Shown here piece by piece: positions 40,548 through 50,126 of a stretch of 64,000 nt of DNA. Source of the stretch: Haladaptatus sp. DYF46 (GTDB lineage: Archaea; Halobacteriota; Halobacteria; Halobacteriales; Haladaptataceae); assembly GCF_021083305.1 (NCBI RefSeq), contig NZ_JAJFAY010000005.1, positions 248,001 through 312,000 on the forward strand. The letters are read 5' to 3'. Below the pieces are notes generated by a model, which worked only from the letters and a program-made list of their open reading frames with translations, was not told the origin of the DNA and did no database searches. The position numbers and the translations under genes were made by a program. Position 1 is the first letter of the stretch. Each line of letters opens with the position of its first letter.

Positions 40548-41288
40548 GTGATCGACGTCACCGACCTCACGGTTAGATACGACGACGTCACGGCCCTCGA
40601 AGGAAACGACCTTTCGATCGAACCGGGCGAGTTCGTTACGCTTATCGGGCCGTCCGGGTGCGGAAAAACGACGCTCCTCCGAACGATCGGTGGCCTCGTC
40701 GAACCGACGAACGGACGGGTCAGTATCGACGGTGAACCACCTGCCGTCGCACAGCACGACGGTAACGTCGGATTCGTCTTCCAGCAGCATACCCTTCTCC
40801 CGTGGAAGACGGCGTTGGAGAACGTCACGTTTCTCCGGCGAATGGCCGGGAAACCGTCGAAACCGGACGACGCCCGTGACCTCCTCGAATCGTTCGGCCT
40901 CGACGGGTTCGTCGACGCTCACCCGACGGAACTCTCGGGTGGGATGAAACAGCGCGTCGCCATCGCGCGGGCGCTCCACCTCGACGCCGACGTGCTCCTG
41001 ATGGACGAACCGTTCGGCGAACTCGACGAAATAACGCGCGAGGAGATGGGAATCGAGGTTCGGAGCGTCTGGCAGCGCGAGCGAAAGACCGTCCTGTTCG
41101 TCACCCATAGCGTTAGCGAGGCGGTGTTCCTCGCCGACCGCTGTCTCCTGATGAGTCCCCATCCTGGACACATTAGTGCCCAGTTTACCATCGACCTCCC
41201 GCGTCCGCGTGATGCATCTATTTACGAGTCCGACCGTTTCCAGTCATACGTCGCAACGCTCAGGAAGACGCTTCACGATCACCTATGA
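40548..41288 (+). CDS. ABC transporter ATP-binding protein (nitrate/sulfonate/taurine type)
   Basis: About 246 residues from a GTG at 40548 (IDVTDLTVRYDDVTALEGND). It has Walker A GPSGCGKTTL, Q-loop FVFQQHTLLPW, signature LSGGMKQRVAIARA, Walker B VLLMDEPFGELD and H-loop VTHSV, as in SsuB/TauB/NrtD. An upstream ATG at 40335 is in frame but would add 71 unrelated residues. The 140 bases before that ATG also read protein-like in this frame, so debris of another gene may be fused. It overlaps the permease start by 4 nt. No substrate-binding protein gene is adjacent. Confidence 0.85.
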   Translation: MIDVTDLTVRYDDVTALEGNDLSIEPGEFVTLIGPSGCGKTTLLRTIGGLVEPTNGRVSIDGEPPAVAQHDGNVGFVFQQHTLLPWKTALENVTFLRRMAGKPSKPDDARDLLESFGLDGFVDAHPTELSGGMKQRVAIARALHLDADVLLMDEPFGELDEITREEMGIEVRSVWQRERKTVLFVTHSVSEAVFLADRCLLMSPHPGHISAQFTIDLPRPRDASIYESDRFQSYVATLRKTLHDHL

Positions 41289-41770
41289 GAAGGATACGAA
41301 GTCATCCACGGGACGTGTTCCTCCCGGTCGGTGCGCTCGTGGGTATCATCCTCACGTGGTGGGGAATCGTCGTTATCGGGGGGATTCCTCCCTACCTGTT
41401 GCCGTCACCGGTCGCCGTTTTCGAACGTCTGCTGAACAGTCCCGACCTGTACCTCCGTAACGCCCGAATCACGTTCGACACAGTCGCCGTGGGAGGAACG
41501 ATCGGAATCGTCCTCGGGGGCGGGTTGGGGGCTCTCATCGCGACCGTTCCGTGGTTTCGCCGGACGATATATCCGTATCTCGTGGCCGCGCGCGTCGTGC
41601 CGAAGATAGCCGTCGCACCGGTGTTGCTGATTTACATCGGAACGGGCTTCTCGACGGCGGTCGTCTTCGTCGCCTTCGCGTCATCTTCATCGGCGGAATC
41701 GGCTCCCGGGCCGACTTTCGGCAGATCGAAATCACTATTCATCGGTGCTCCCATACCGTTCAGCGGTTGA
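41285..41770 (+). pseudogene. Truncated ABC permease (SsuC/TauC type)
   Basis: The first 135 or so residues are a normal SsuC-like permease: membrane segments VFLPVGALVGIILTWWGIVV and ITFDTVAVGGTIGIVLGGG, the family loop LPSPVAVFERLL, then AVAPVLLIYIGTGFSTAVVF. After VAF the sequence turns into an unrelated Ser-rich tail and stops at 161 residues, where relatives have about 250 and carry the docking loop and two more helices. The break is near 41690, and no continuation is found in other frames. The transporter is therefore almost certainly non-functional. Confidence 0.75.
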
Positions 41771-42255
41771 TTTCCTCATCGGTATCTAATTGTCGTGATT
41801 CATGATTGTAATAGTTCCGTCAATAATGTGGGTATTTCGCCGTTGGCAACTCCGGTCGTAGCCACGAGTATTGACACGACCCGTACACGTTATCGTGCAG
41901 TAGATGGGTTTTCACTGCAGATTTCCACCGCTTGGTTTATTTATCTCTCAGTTGGGAACATTCGTGCATTATTTCTATGAGGATCTACCGACAACTCAGA
42001 ACAGAATTATCGGAATAACTCTGCTGAGCGATTCCTGAGTTCTCTGTACCGCCGCAAGGGAACAAACGGATTTCTTTCGAAGGATTGCGACAGAGCCGTT
42101 GGAGACGAAAGCAGTGCTCGAAGAACATGGATGGCGGATTGTGCATGGCATCGTCGATAGCGCGGGTGACGCCGATTACTAATTCGATCTGAAGGATGTG
42201 CACAAGCGTATCTGCCGTTCGTTCATGCCGCGAAGAGCTAGATGGGGAAAAGGAA
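41771..42255. other. Gene-poor intergenic stretch
   Basis: About 485 nt, AT-rich at the left. Short protein-like bits occur around 42110-42180 but carry stops; I cannot assign them. Nothing else seen. Confidence 0.35.
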
Positions 42256-42642
42256 TCACGCTGTGCTTGTATCATTTGTCTCCGTCAACGGATCAACACG
42301 AAACACATAGTCCGCATAGACGCCATCCAGATTCGCGGGGCTTTCTTCAGCGGTATGCCGTTGACAGAGACGGGCCGCCGACTCAACGGCCCCGTGGCCC
42401 GTTTCTTCTTGGTAGCGTTCAAGAACGACGAATTTCGCTGGCTCGTCGCACCCACGACGGTGACACGTCGGAGGTGACTCCGAATGTTCTTCTCCCTCGT
42501 ATCGGGGTTCATCCGTTTCGTTCCGGTCGTCACGTGGTTCAGTTTCGTCCATACGTTCACGCGCTTGTTTGACTTCCCACGCTCGCTGGCGGTTCTCTTC
42601 GTCACGGGCTTGCTTGTTTCGGCTCTTTTTGTTGTCGGCCAT
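42256..42642 (-). CDS. Haloarchaeal small zinc-binding protein of unknown function
   Basis: A 128-residue, very hydrophilic protein. Its N-terminal half is highly charged (KKSRNKQARDEENRQRAW, ERMDETEPRDDRNETDEP), probably helical or disordered. The C-terminal half has a compact Cys/His motif CHRRGCDEPAKFVVLERYQ followed by LCQRHTAEESPANLDGVYAD. From memory this matches a conserved haloarchaeal hypothetical protein; the Cys-x4-Cys and Cys-x2-His pairs could hold one zinc. ATG 42642 is preferred over an in-frame GTG 26 codons earlier. It is an apparently intact gene in otherwise eroded DNA. Confidence 0.7.
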   Translation of the reverse strand: MADNKKSRNKQARDEENRQRAWEVKQARERMDETEPRDDRNETDEPRYEGEEHSESPPTCHRRGCDEPAKFVVLERYQEETGHGAVESAARLCQRHTAEESPANLDGVYADYVFRVDPLTETNDTSTA

Positions 42643-42779
42643 ATCAGATATAGGTGCACGAAAGGGATAACGCTGTGGCCGGCATGCGGAATATTTTTCA
42701 CTAGTGACTATCGTGGTCACATATGGGGATCGCGGGAGCTAATTCGCCTAGCGAGCGTAGGCTACTTCGCCCCTTGGGA

Positions 42780-42925
42780 TTCTCAAATCGTCGTAGATCA
42801 TCCGAGCTGAATCTAGAGCAAGAGCCACCGGCACGTTGCAGGTGGCTGATTGCCGGGAGTCCACATCAAAGCCTCCTTCAGGGCGAGCGGGGTACCCCGC
42901 GAGCGAGTAGGGTGAGGTAGTTTAC
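42780..42925 (-). other. Structured noncoding segment, possible IS200/IS605-type end
   Basis: The segment has a stem agccacc...ggtggct (about 42822-42848) and a GC-rich palindromic core (gcggggtaccccgc, about 42889-42902). It resembles, from memory, noncoding sequence found beside TnpB-encoding IS200/IS605-type elements in haloarchaea. No tnpA or tnpB reading frame remains. On the minus strand a short coding-like piece (LSAVSKKLEQIEQYHGEVN) reads into its edge. Confidence 0.35.
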
Positions 42926-43406
42926 TTCCCCGTGATACTGCTCGATTTGTTCGAGCTTTTTCGAGACGGCGGAGAGCCACAGTTGAGGTACAGTCCATCG
43001 AAGTTTCCGTTCGTAATGGTGGGAGATTCCATCTCACCTGGACGGCGTGCGGGTGACGGGAGTAACGTTCGCGCATCGTTTTGAGTAACGGTCCCGGGGT
43101 AGTTGTACTTCCGATTACCGTCTAAGCGAAAGTGGATACTCCCCGATACCCCTAATGAAATCTATGGAGGTGTGATGGCTCAGACAGTCGAAGACGACTG
43201 GCGGATAATTGAAATCCGGCACAACAGTCTTCCTGGGTGTGTGAGACGTCCTTTTAGCCAAATAGGAACTTCGGCGATGTCGAGCGTACGAGGGCCACAG
43301 AGCATGAGCACCGCGAAGTTGCATTGGAACGTATCGTTCACGATATCAAATGTTCTATGGTTCAGTGAAATCGATCGACTATCCGTGATGCTCCTCAGCC
43401 AATCGT
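42926..43406. other. Intergenic stretch with coding debris
   Basis: About 480 nt. Minus-strand pieces such as NFAVLMLCGPRTLDIAEVP look coding but have no start, no length and no recognisable family. Probably decayed genes; nothing intact seen. Confidence 0.35.
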
Positions 43407-44990
43407 TTAGTTAACTTGCGTTCGACTCTGTTCCCGCATGAACTGCTGGAGATACCAATAACCGCCAGCAAATTTACCTGTCGTCCCTGAGTACTTCCAT
43501 CCACCGAACGGCTGTGCTTGAACCAGTGCACCAGTTGTCGCGCTCTGAGAGCGGTTCACATAACACATTCCAGACTCGATTTCATCAAACCAGCGGTCGA
43601 TCTCATCGTCGTCTTGCGAGAAGAGTCCAGCACAGAGCCCGTACTCGGAGTCATTCGACTTCTCAATTCCTTCGTCGAGATCAGATATCGGGTGAATCGT
43701 GACGAACGGAAGGAAGTGCTCTTCACGCGCAAGTTCGTGACCGTGAGGGATATCAGTGACTACCGTCGGTTCGACAAACCGACCGTCTGCGAGGTTACCG
43801 ACTGTAACGACATTTCCACCGGTTCGAACTGTCCCCTCCTCTTCAGCGCGTTCGCAGATGTCCGTGTACGATTCGAGCGCACTATCATTAATGATCGGTG
43901 ATATGAAGGTGTTTCGTTCAGTCCCCCGACCTATCTTCAAATTTTTCGTTTCGGCGACCAGTCGATCCGTGAATTCATCGATTCTGTCCTCTTGAACGTA
44001 CACACGTGAAGTCGCGGAACATTTCTGTCCGCTGAAAGAGAACGCTCCTTTCATCACGCCCTCTACCGCGTCGTCAAGTTCTGCAGTATCACTGACAATC
44101 ACTGGGTTCTTTCCACCGAGTTCAGCGATGACAGGCCCATGTTTTCCTTGCTCGGAGAATGTCTCTTGAATAGACAGTCCGACTCTTCGCGATCCGGTGA
44201 AAACTACACCCGAAACGTCTTCGTGTTCGATCAGAGGCTGGCCGACATCGCGTCCACCGCCCATAACGAGGTTTAGAACACCCTCAGGAATTCCTGCCTC
44301 GATGAAGATTTCGACACACTTGTGTGCAATCAGTGATGTCGTTTTCGCGGGTTTTGCGACGACCGTATTACCGGTGATCAACGCACCGCCGGTCATACCG
44401 ACGAATATAGCCATTGGGAAGTTGAACGGTGCGACAACTGCAAACACACCGTACGGTCGCAGCAGATTCTTGGTATGCTGGCCAGGAGTCGGCTCTCCAG
44501 TGTCGAAATCATATCCATTAGACCGCTCTAATTCACGGCTGTAGAATTCGAGGAAGTCGATAGATTCGTCAACGTCAGCCATCGCTTCCTTCCGGTTCTT
44601 CCCGTTCTCTAGGGAAATTGTCGCCGCGAGTTCGAATTTCCGGTCTCGCATGATATCCACAGCGGTACGGAAGATATCTACACGGGTATCGACATCGGAA
44701 GCCTCCCATTCGGAGGTGACGGTATTAGCTGCGCTGACGGCAGCGTCCACGTCTTCCGAACTTCCGGCGGTGAACTCACCAATTGTCACGTTCAGATTCC
44801 CGGGAGATACGACGTCGAAATGGTCATCCGTATCGACCCGCTCACCGTCGATCCAAAGGTGGTGATTCCCTCCGAGTTCCGCTTTGACGGTCTCGACGGC
44901 TTCCTCGTACGCTTCGTGAAACTCCTCGACGTTATCGTTTTGGTTGTACCCGTGGAACGTCAATTCGTTATCAAAGTCTCTTGCTTGCAC
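43407..44990 (-). CDS. pruA: 1-pyrroline-5-carboxylate dehydrogenase (aldehyde dehydrogenase family)
   Basis: A 527-residue enzyme that oxidises glutamate-semialdehyde/P5C to glutamate, the second step of proline breakdown. The N-terminus (FHGYNQNDNVEEFHEAYEEA) and the length fit P5C dehydrogenases rather than generic ALDHs. Glu290 (VIAELGGKNP) and the nucleophile Cys324 (FSFSGQKCSATSRV) are present, as is the VVAPFNFPMAIFVGM loop. The start is GTG 44990; a minus-strand TATA (gctataatacc) lies about 25-30 nt upstream, so it also has its own promoter. It lies 239 nt downstream of the symporter on the same strand. The assignment is supported by proline dehydrogenase at 48.1 kb. Confidence 0.88.
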   Translation of the reverse strand: MQARDFDNELTFHGYNQNDNVEEFHEAYEEAVETVKAELGGNHHLWIDGERVDTDDHFDVVSPGNLNVTIGEFTAGSSEDVDAAVSAANTVTSEWEASDVDTRVDIFRTAVDIMRDRKFELAATISLENGKNRKEAMADVDESIDFLEFYSRELERSNGYDFDTGEPTPGQHTKNLLRPYGVFAVVAPFNFPMAIFVGMTGGALITGNTVVAKPAKTTSLIAHKCVEIFIEAGIPEGVLNLVMGGGRDVGQPLIEHEDVSGVVFTGSRRVGLSIQETFSEQGKHGPVIAELGGKNPVIVSDTAELDDAVEGVMKGAFSFSGQKCSATSRVYVQEDRIDEFTDRLVAETKNLKIGRGTERNTFISPIINDSALESYTDICERAEEEGTVRTGGNVVTVGNLADGRFVEPTVVTDIPHGHELAREEHFLPFVTIHPISDLDEGIEKSNDSEYGLCAGLFSQDDDEIDRWFDEIESGMCYVNRSQSATTGALVQAQPFGGWKYSGTTGKFAGGYWYLQQFMREQSRTQVN

Positions 44991-45229
44991 AACCGTAGCA
45001 GGTAGTTGATTGGTATTATAGCTTGTGATTTACTACCATAGTCTATTCGGAAAAGTCATCGATGCCACACGATTGTAGGGCCGCTCTTCCGACTGAAAAG
45101 ACGCCAGTGAACGGACAGAGCACGACAATGAAAACGACGTTCCACAGACGGTCGTACTCTCCGCATGACGTCGTGGTGCGTGCTGACGTTCAGAGGGGTG
45201 TTCCCTGTCGACCCCCGTCGTTCGTGCCG

Positions 45230-46732
45230 TCAATCCTGATTCGCAGCGCTCGTGGACGGGGAAGGGCTAGTCAGCTCCTCGCTCGGCCACAGCAACGAGG
45301 CACCGATTGCGGCGGCGAACCCAATTGGCGGCGCGATAAGACGAACCGTGATGACCGAGTTCATTCCGAAAGCGATCCAGAGAATGGTCGTGCCAGGACC
45401 GGCGACGAATGCCGCCACGAGGCCTGCCACGGAGAGGTTCCGTCGCCAGAAGAAGAGAAGAGTGAATGCCGGCCCGAAGGCGGAGAAGAGCCCGGTGCCG
45501 GAGTAACTCACGAGGGTGTACACGAGGTTCGACGTCAGGAGTGCGATCACGAGGCCGATCACGCCGACCGCAAGCGTGGCGACCCGGGAAACGCGTAGTT
45601 GGGCTTTCTCGCTGAAGTCCTGTCCTTTCTTCAGAATATCTGTGTAGACGTCCTGTGCGACCGCGGAACTAGCGACGACAATTTGCGAGGAGGCCGTCGA
45701 CATCATCGCCGCCAACGCGCCCGCGAGGAGGATACCCCCGAGCAGTCCGGGGAGATGTTTCAGGACCATGAATGGGAGGACCATCTCGCGATCTGCCTGC
45801 AGTGCCTGCGGAGCACCGTCAATGACGCGCGCAAGGAGGCCGAGAAGCACTGCGCCCGACGAGGTCAGGATGCCCCAAATGGTCGCTACGATGATGGCCG
45901 AGCGGCGGTCGTCGCTGTTACGAACCGCCATGAACCGAGCGTCAAGGTGCGGGTAGCCGCCGAGATACAGGAAGAACCAACTCAGGTTGGCGCCGAGGAA
46001 AACAAGCGCGGCGGCACCGGTCCGTCCCCCGAACAACGCCGCCCGGTTTCCCCCGGAAGCCGCGAGTCCGCCCAATAGAGAGGTGGAAGGATCGAGGAAT
46101 ACGCCCACGAGAAGATACCCTGGAAGCACGACAAGCGTGAACACCATCAACAATGCTTGCATCACATCGGTCCAGACGACGGACGGAAATCCGCCAGCGA
46201 GCGAGTACGCCGTAACGACGCCACCGATGAGGAGGACCCCGATGACTGGATCGATTCCGAAGGCCTTCTTGAAGATGTTACCGCCAGCGAGGAACTGTGA
46301 CCCCACATAGCCCATGTAGAACACGAAGGTGATGAGCGCCGGGAGCGCACGAGTAACTGGCGAATTACCGGGGAGTTTCTCGGCGAGGAGTCCGATTGGC
46401 GTAACTGCACCCGTCTCCTTGCGACCCTCCATAAACGGCCGCGCGTAGACGACCCACTGGAAAATGGCCCCACCGGTCGTGCCAACGAGCACCCAGATAG
46501 CGGAGAGGCCAACCGACCACGCTAATCCTGGCACGCCCAGGAGAAGCCATCCAGACATTCCGGAACTTCGTTCGGAGAGTGCGAGTGCCCAGCCAGGAAT
46601 CTGTTCGCCCCCGAGAAAGAAGTCCTCCTCGGAGGAGACCAACTTCGACCCCCAGTGACCGATCGCTACCACTACGATCAGATAGCCAACTAGCCCGATA
46701 ATGGTTTCCACGCCCGCTTGTACCATAGTCAT
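45230..46732 (-). CDS. putP: Sodium/solute symporter (SSS family), probable proline permease
   Basis: A 500-residue membrane protein with about 13 hydrophobic segments. Family marks are DFFLGGEQIPGWALALSERS, GVPGLAWSVGLSAIWVLVG, VVTAYSLAGGFPSVVWTDV (the SSS signature region) and LAGALAAMMSTASSQIVVAS. These match PutP-type Na+/proline symporters, and the flanking P5C dehydrogenase and proline dehydrogenase support proline as substrate. ATG 46732 is preferred; an ATG at 46756 would add 8 residues. The gene follows the IclR gene by 68 nt on the same strand. Confidence 0.87.
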   Translation of the reverse strand: MTMVQAGVETIIGLVGYLIVVVAIGHWGSKLVSSEEDFFLGGEQIPGWALALSERSSGMSGWLLLGVPGLAWSVGLSAIWVLVGTTGGAIFQWVVYARPFMEGRKETGAVTPIGLLAEKLPGNSPVTRALPALITFVFYMGYVGSQFLAGGNIFKKAFGIDPVIGVLLIGGVVTAYSLAGGFPSVVWTDVMQALLMVFTLVVLPGYLLVGVFLDPSTSLLGGLAASGGNRAALFGGRTGAAALVFLGANLSWFFLYLGGYPHLDARFMAVRNSDDRRSAIIVATIWGILTSSGAVLLGLLARVIDGAPQALQADREMVLPFMVLKHLPGLLGGILLAGALAAMMSTASSQIVVASSAVAQDVYTDILKKGQDFSEKAQLRVSRVATLAVGVIGLVIALLTSNLVYTLVSYSGTGLFSAFGPAFTLLFFWRRNLSVAGLVAAFVAGPGTTILWIAFGMNSVITVRLIAPPIGFAAAIGASLLWPSEELTSPSPSTSAANQD

Positions 46733-46800
46733 ATGAGAGTTTTTGGCATAATACATGAATGTATTGGTTTGGACTCATCTCCTGCGAGTTACGACCCTAC

Positions 46801-47553
46801 TCAGTCGAGTTCGGCCTCGATCTCGGCGATCGTGTCGAACAGTTGCTCCACCGTTTGTTCCTCGATCTGCTCGTCGGTCATTCGGTAGGTCGCACCGTCT
46901 ACGGCGAGGCCGCCGAGGACGTACCCGTTGGGCTTCGTTATCTTTGCACCAACGCTTCGGAGCCCCTCACGCTGTTCCTCGTCGTTGATCGCATACCCTC
47001 GTTCACGGACTAACTCTAGTTCCGCCTTCAGTGCATCCCGATCCGTGATCGTGTTCTCCGTGAATTTTGGGAGCCCCCAGCGGTCGATGATTTCGTCGAC
47101 ACGTTCTTCGGGCTTCTCCGCGAGCAACATCTTTCCGCTTGCAGTCACGTGCATGTGAAGGTACTGACCGATCTTGAAGTCGGTCATCGCGGAGCCACCG
47201 ATGTTGTGGTAGACCACGACGAGACGACCGTTCTCCTCGGTGGCGAAGGAGATTTCTTCCGGTATCCGGTCGGCGAGATCTCGCGCTTTCGAACGTACGA
47301 CGTCAAACGCGGGTTCCTTGTTCTTAGCATGCTGGGCGTGCGAGAGGAACCGCAGACCCAACTGGTACACCCCGCGTTCTTTCACCACGTACCCGAGCTT
47401 CTCGAGAGTGGTCAGATGATAGTACAGCGTACTCTTGGAGAGCTGAAGCTGCGACTTGAGCTCCGAAAACGTCGCTCCATCCGCGTTCTCGATGGCGTGA
47501 ACTACTGCGAACGACGTTTCCGTCGTAGTGAACGTCCGGCTTCCGTCTGTCAT
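46801..47553 (-). CDS. IclR family transcriptional regulator (proline locus)
   Basis: A 250-residue IclR regulator: HTH LQLSKSTLYYHLTTLEKLGY (about residues 42-61), then the effector domain (EEISFATEENGRLVVVYHNI, LHMHVTASGKMLLAE, YVLGGLAVDGATYR). Divergent from proline dehydrogenase and directly upstream of the symporter, it is the obvious candidate to control proline use. Candidate sites are the repeats at 47.66-47.99 kb. The C-terminal tail after the effector domain (EEQTVEQLFDTIAEIEAELD) is a short predicted coiled coil. Confidence 0.92.
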   Translation of the reverse strand: MTDGSRTFTTTETSFAVVHAIENADGATFSELKSQLQLSKSTLYYHLTTLEKLGYVVKERGVYQLGLRFLSHAQHAKNKEPAFDVVRSKARDLADRIPEEISFATEENGRLVVVYHNIGGSAMTDFKIGQYLHMHVTASGKMLLAEKPEERVDEIIDRWGLPKFTENTITDRDALKAELELVRERGYAINDEEQREGLRSVGAKITKPNGYVLGGLAVDGATYRMTDEQIEEQTVEQLFDTIAEIEAELD

Positions 47554-47662
47554 AGTATCACATCACACAACCACGACGCAAAAGGGTTCTCATTATGGGA
47601 ACCGCGTGCTGGTGGCCACTCTCGCCCGGGAAACCGCAATCACATCGGTAAATTGCGCGTAG

Positions 47663-47857
47663 TTCACACTATTCGAACCGATCGCCAACCTCCGAGATTA
47701 CACCGCCATGGCCGAAGGCCAGCGGTGACACCCGCCCACCCCCGTTACAGAACTACTTCTGTAATACTCGTCCCGCTGTCTTCCTGGGGTGCGCTGTGAG
47801 AGGAGACAAGAACTGGTCGGTCCCGATCATCCGCTATGCTACTTCACACTATTCGAA
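47663..47857. repeat. 15-nt exact direct repeat in the proline control region
   Basis: TTCACACTATTCGAA occurs at 47663-47677 and again at 47843-47857, 180 nt apart, both in the 507-nt gap between the IclR gene and proline dehydrogenase. An exact 15-mer twice in one intergenic region is unlikely by chance. Either paired regulator sites or a small duplication could explain it. Confidence 0.55.
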
Positions 47858-47975
47858 AGGGTTTGCACATTGATTGACCCGCCACCCTCGCTACCGTCGG
47901 AACGTACCCTGTCATGGTGAGCGGTACCACCTTCCATGTGTACAACCACCTATTGGTTCTACTATTGTGAATAAT

Positions 47976-47989
47976 ACCCGCATGCGGGT
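47976..47989 (+). promoter_or_regulatory. 14-bp perfect palindrome upstream of proline dehydrogenase
   Basis: ACCCGCATGCGGGT reads the same on both strands. It sits 72 nt before the GTG start at 48061, just after an AT-rich gaataata. It is a good candidate operator or activator site for the divergent IclR regulator. Confidence 0.45.
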
Positions 47990-48060
47990 TTCGTAGCAGT
48001 TGTCCACCGTTATTCGGGAAAATAGAATCATTTTTGCCATCCGAACGTCGAGTGATATTC

Positions 48061-48894
48061 GTGATTCCACCGATCGCAAACAACTTCGTCGCCGACGAGT
48101 CGACCGAAGGAGCATTGGAGTACGCCGCCGAGCTCAACGACCGAGGTATCGGCGCCATTCTCAACCTCCTTGGCGAACACTATCACGAGCGCTCCCCCGC
48201 GTTCGAGGATGCAGCAGAGTATCGCCATCTGACCGCGGAGATCGATGACCGCAACCTCGATGCGTCCATCAGCGTCAAGCCCAGTCAAGTCGGTCTCAAC
48301 GTCAGCACAGACGCCTTTGTCGAAAACCTCGAAAACATCGTCGACCGCGCCATTGACCACGATGTTTTTGTTTGGGTCGACATGGAGGACCACACGACGA
48401 CCGATGCGACACTCGACGCCGTCGTCGAGAACGCCGAACGTGACGGGGCTGATATGGGGGTCGCTATCCAGGCGAACCTCAAGCGGACCGACGAGGACCT
48501 CGAGCGACTCGCCGAGAGCGATGCGACAGTTCGCCTCGTCAAGGGAGCGTACGATGAACCTGCCTCGATTGCACATGTGGACAAATCACGGGTGAACGAA
48601 GCCTATGAGAAGCACCTCGACTTCCTCTTCCGCGAATCCGAGCGCGTTTCTGTCGGCAGCCACGACCCACGGATGATCTCGCTTGCCCGAAACCTTCACG
48701 ACGAGTATGGTACTCCCTTTGAAGTCCAAATGCTCATGGGTGTCCGCGACGATGCGCAGGTCGACCTCGCGGATGACGGGGTGCGCGTGGTTCAATACGT
48801 CCCCTACGGGGGAAAGTGGGCTCAGTACTTCTATCGCCGAGTCATGGAGCGCAAGGAGAACCTACTGTTCGCGGCCCGCGCGATTCTCTCGTGA
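48061..48894 (+). CDS. Proline dehydrogenase
   Basis: A 277-residue FAD-dependent TIM-barrel enzyme that oxidises proline to P5C. Motifs are GIGAILNLLGEHYHER (39-54), VKPSQVGLNVS, FVWVDMEDHTTTD, RLVKGAYDEPASIA, SVGSHDPRM and FEVQMLMGVRDD, as in single-domain (non-PutA) proline dehydrogenases. GTG 48061 gives the usual beginning IPPIANNFVA; upstream in-frame TTG 48034 and GTG 48052 would add only a few unrelated residues. It is divergent from the IclR-symporter-P5C dehydrogenase strand and completes the pathway proline to P5C to glutamate. Confidence 0.9.
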   Translation: MIPPIANNFVADESTEGALEYAAELNDRGIGAILNLLGEHYHERSPAFEDAAEYRHLTAEIDDRNLDASISVKPSQVGLNVSTDAFVENLENIVDRAIDHDVFVWVDMEDHTTTDATLDAVVENAERDGADMGVAIQANLKRTDEDLERLAESDATVRLVKGAYDEPASIAHVDKSRVNEAYEKHLDFLFRESERVSVGSHDPRMISLARNLHDEYGTPFEVQMLMGVRDDAQVDLADDGVRVVQYVPYGGKWAQYFYRRVMERKENLLFAARAILS

Positions 48895-49358
48895 CGATGC
48901 GACGCATTTCGACATCAACCGAGACATCGATCAGCAGTCCCACGGCAGCGTGTGAGACGTAGAACTCAGGAAGAACGAGAAAGACGATCGAATGTCATCG
49001 TCTACTGTGAGCTGAAAAAAATGTGAAAGGGCCGCGATGACAGTCGAGCGGGGGGCAATTAGCGGCAATTGGGGACAGACACCGAGCTACGAGTCGCATC
49101 TGTTTCCTGCCAGACTGTTCATTGTGTCCCTGTCATCCAAGGACATTCACTACCTTTCCAAGACCGTATTTATATCTATCCTTTTTACCGTCCATTTTTC
49201 TATCCGTATTGTTCAACGAGCACGGTCGTTCCATAACTGAATCGCCGGGTGGCTGTATCGATAGCCATCCGTTTCGGTCATATTGAGCGCTCAATCGACC
49301 GTGTTTCGACAATTGTCGATGGATAATTTTATGATTGACGATACTATAGTACGAATCG
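48895..49358. other. Intergenic stretch without genes
   Basis: About 460 nt downstream of proline dehydrogenase, with no recognisable coding sequence. The right edge (ttttatga near 49328) is the promoter of the microprotein. Confidence 0.4.
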
Positions 49359-49463
49359 ATGCGTTACAAATGTAATCGTTGTGGTTCAAACAGCATCGTT
49401 CGGGACTACGGAACCTGGTCGTGCGAAAGTTGTGGTTACGTGCCACCACATGGAGCAGATTAG
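49359..49463 (+). CDS. 34-residue zinc-ribbon microprotein
   Basis: Begins MRYKCNRCGSNSIV and contains two CxxC knuckles: Cys5-x2-Cys8 and Cys22-x2-Cys25 (WSCESCGYVPP). The 13-residue spacing is that of a rubredoxin-knuckle zinc ribbon, so the peptide is a complete single zinc-binding fold. A TATA-like ttttatga lies about 30 nt before the ATG, consistent with a leaderless mRNA. Haloarchaea are known to make many CxxC-type microproteins, often with regulatory roles; this one is not assignable further. It is easily missed because of its length. Confidence 0.65.
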   Translation: MRYKCNRCGSNSIVRDYGTWSCESCGYVPPHGAD

Positions 49464-50126
49464 CTCGAAGTAGGAACGGAGACTCGTGGATTCTCGGATT
49501 CGAGTCAGATCCATACGCGAATCGGACGTTCACGCTATGCATTCGTCGAAGACCCAGACGAACAGGAACCCAACTCATCGAACGAGACGGGATCGATGGA
49601 GATTTCCCTCCATTCTAATCACCATACATAACAAACCGTTGGAGATATGGGGGTGGCACAGGCTAGATTCTCTCCTCTTCGGTAGGAATTCAATTGTCGA
49701 ACGGTCGGGACGTCTCTAGTGGCCATGGTAATGTGAAAAACATTCAAGACACCAATCACCGCAAGGACGACTTTCTACTCACGACTTCTGGAAGCAATCG
49801 AAACGTAGTCCGTGTGTATCAAACCATTTTGATCAAGTTCCGCTCGGTAGAGTCGAACCGAACTCTCGACCCAATCAGAAAGAAAATGATCCGAAATCTG
49901 TATTCTTCGCTGTAACAAACCTCATTCTTATAATTGTAGACCGCTCACATCTAGCGGCTCTTCAATGGCTACATAGGCTCGCTGGCAGCGTATCCGAGTC
50001 ACCGTCGGCGACGATAATGCGAGTCAATATCGACAGGATCGCTGTCAAAGTAAGAAAATTGGTTGTGGGTATATACCGCAATATAACTTGGCACGAAGTT
50101 GTCAGTCAATGCAATTTTTAGTCAAC
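49464..50126. other. AT-rich intergenic stretch
   Basis: About 660 nt with no convincing gene. Several 60-80-codon open frames exist but have no protein-like composition. Confidence 0.35.

Noticed and set aside
45062..45598. 178-residue plus-strand frame over the end of the symporter gene
   Set aside because: Overlaps the conserved symporter C-terminus; Arg/Glu/Gly-rich shadow.
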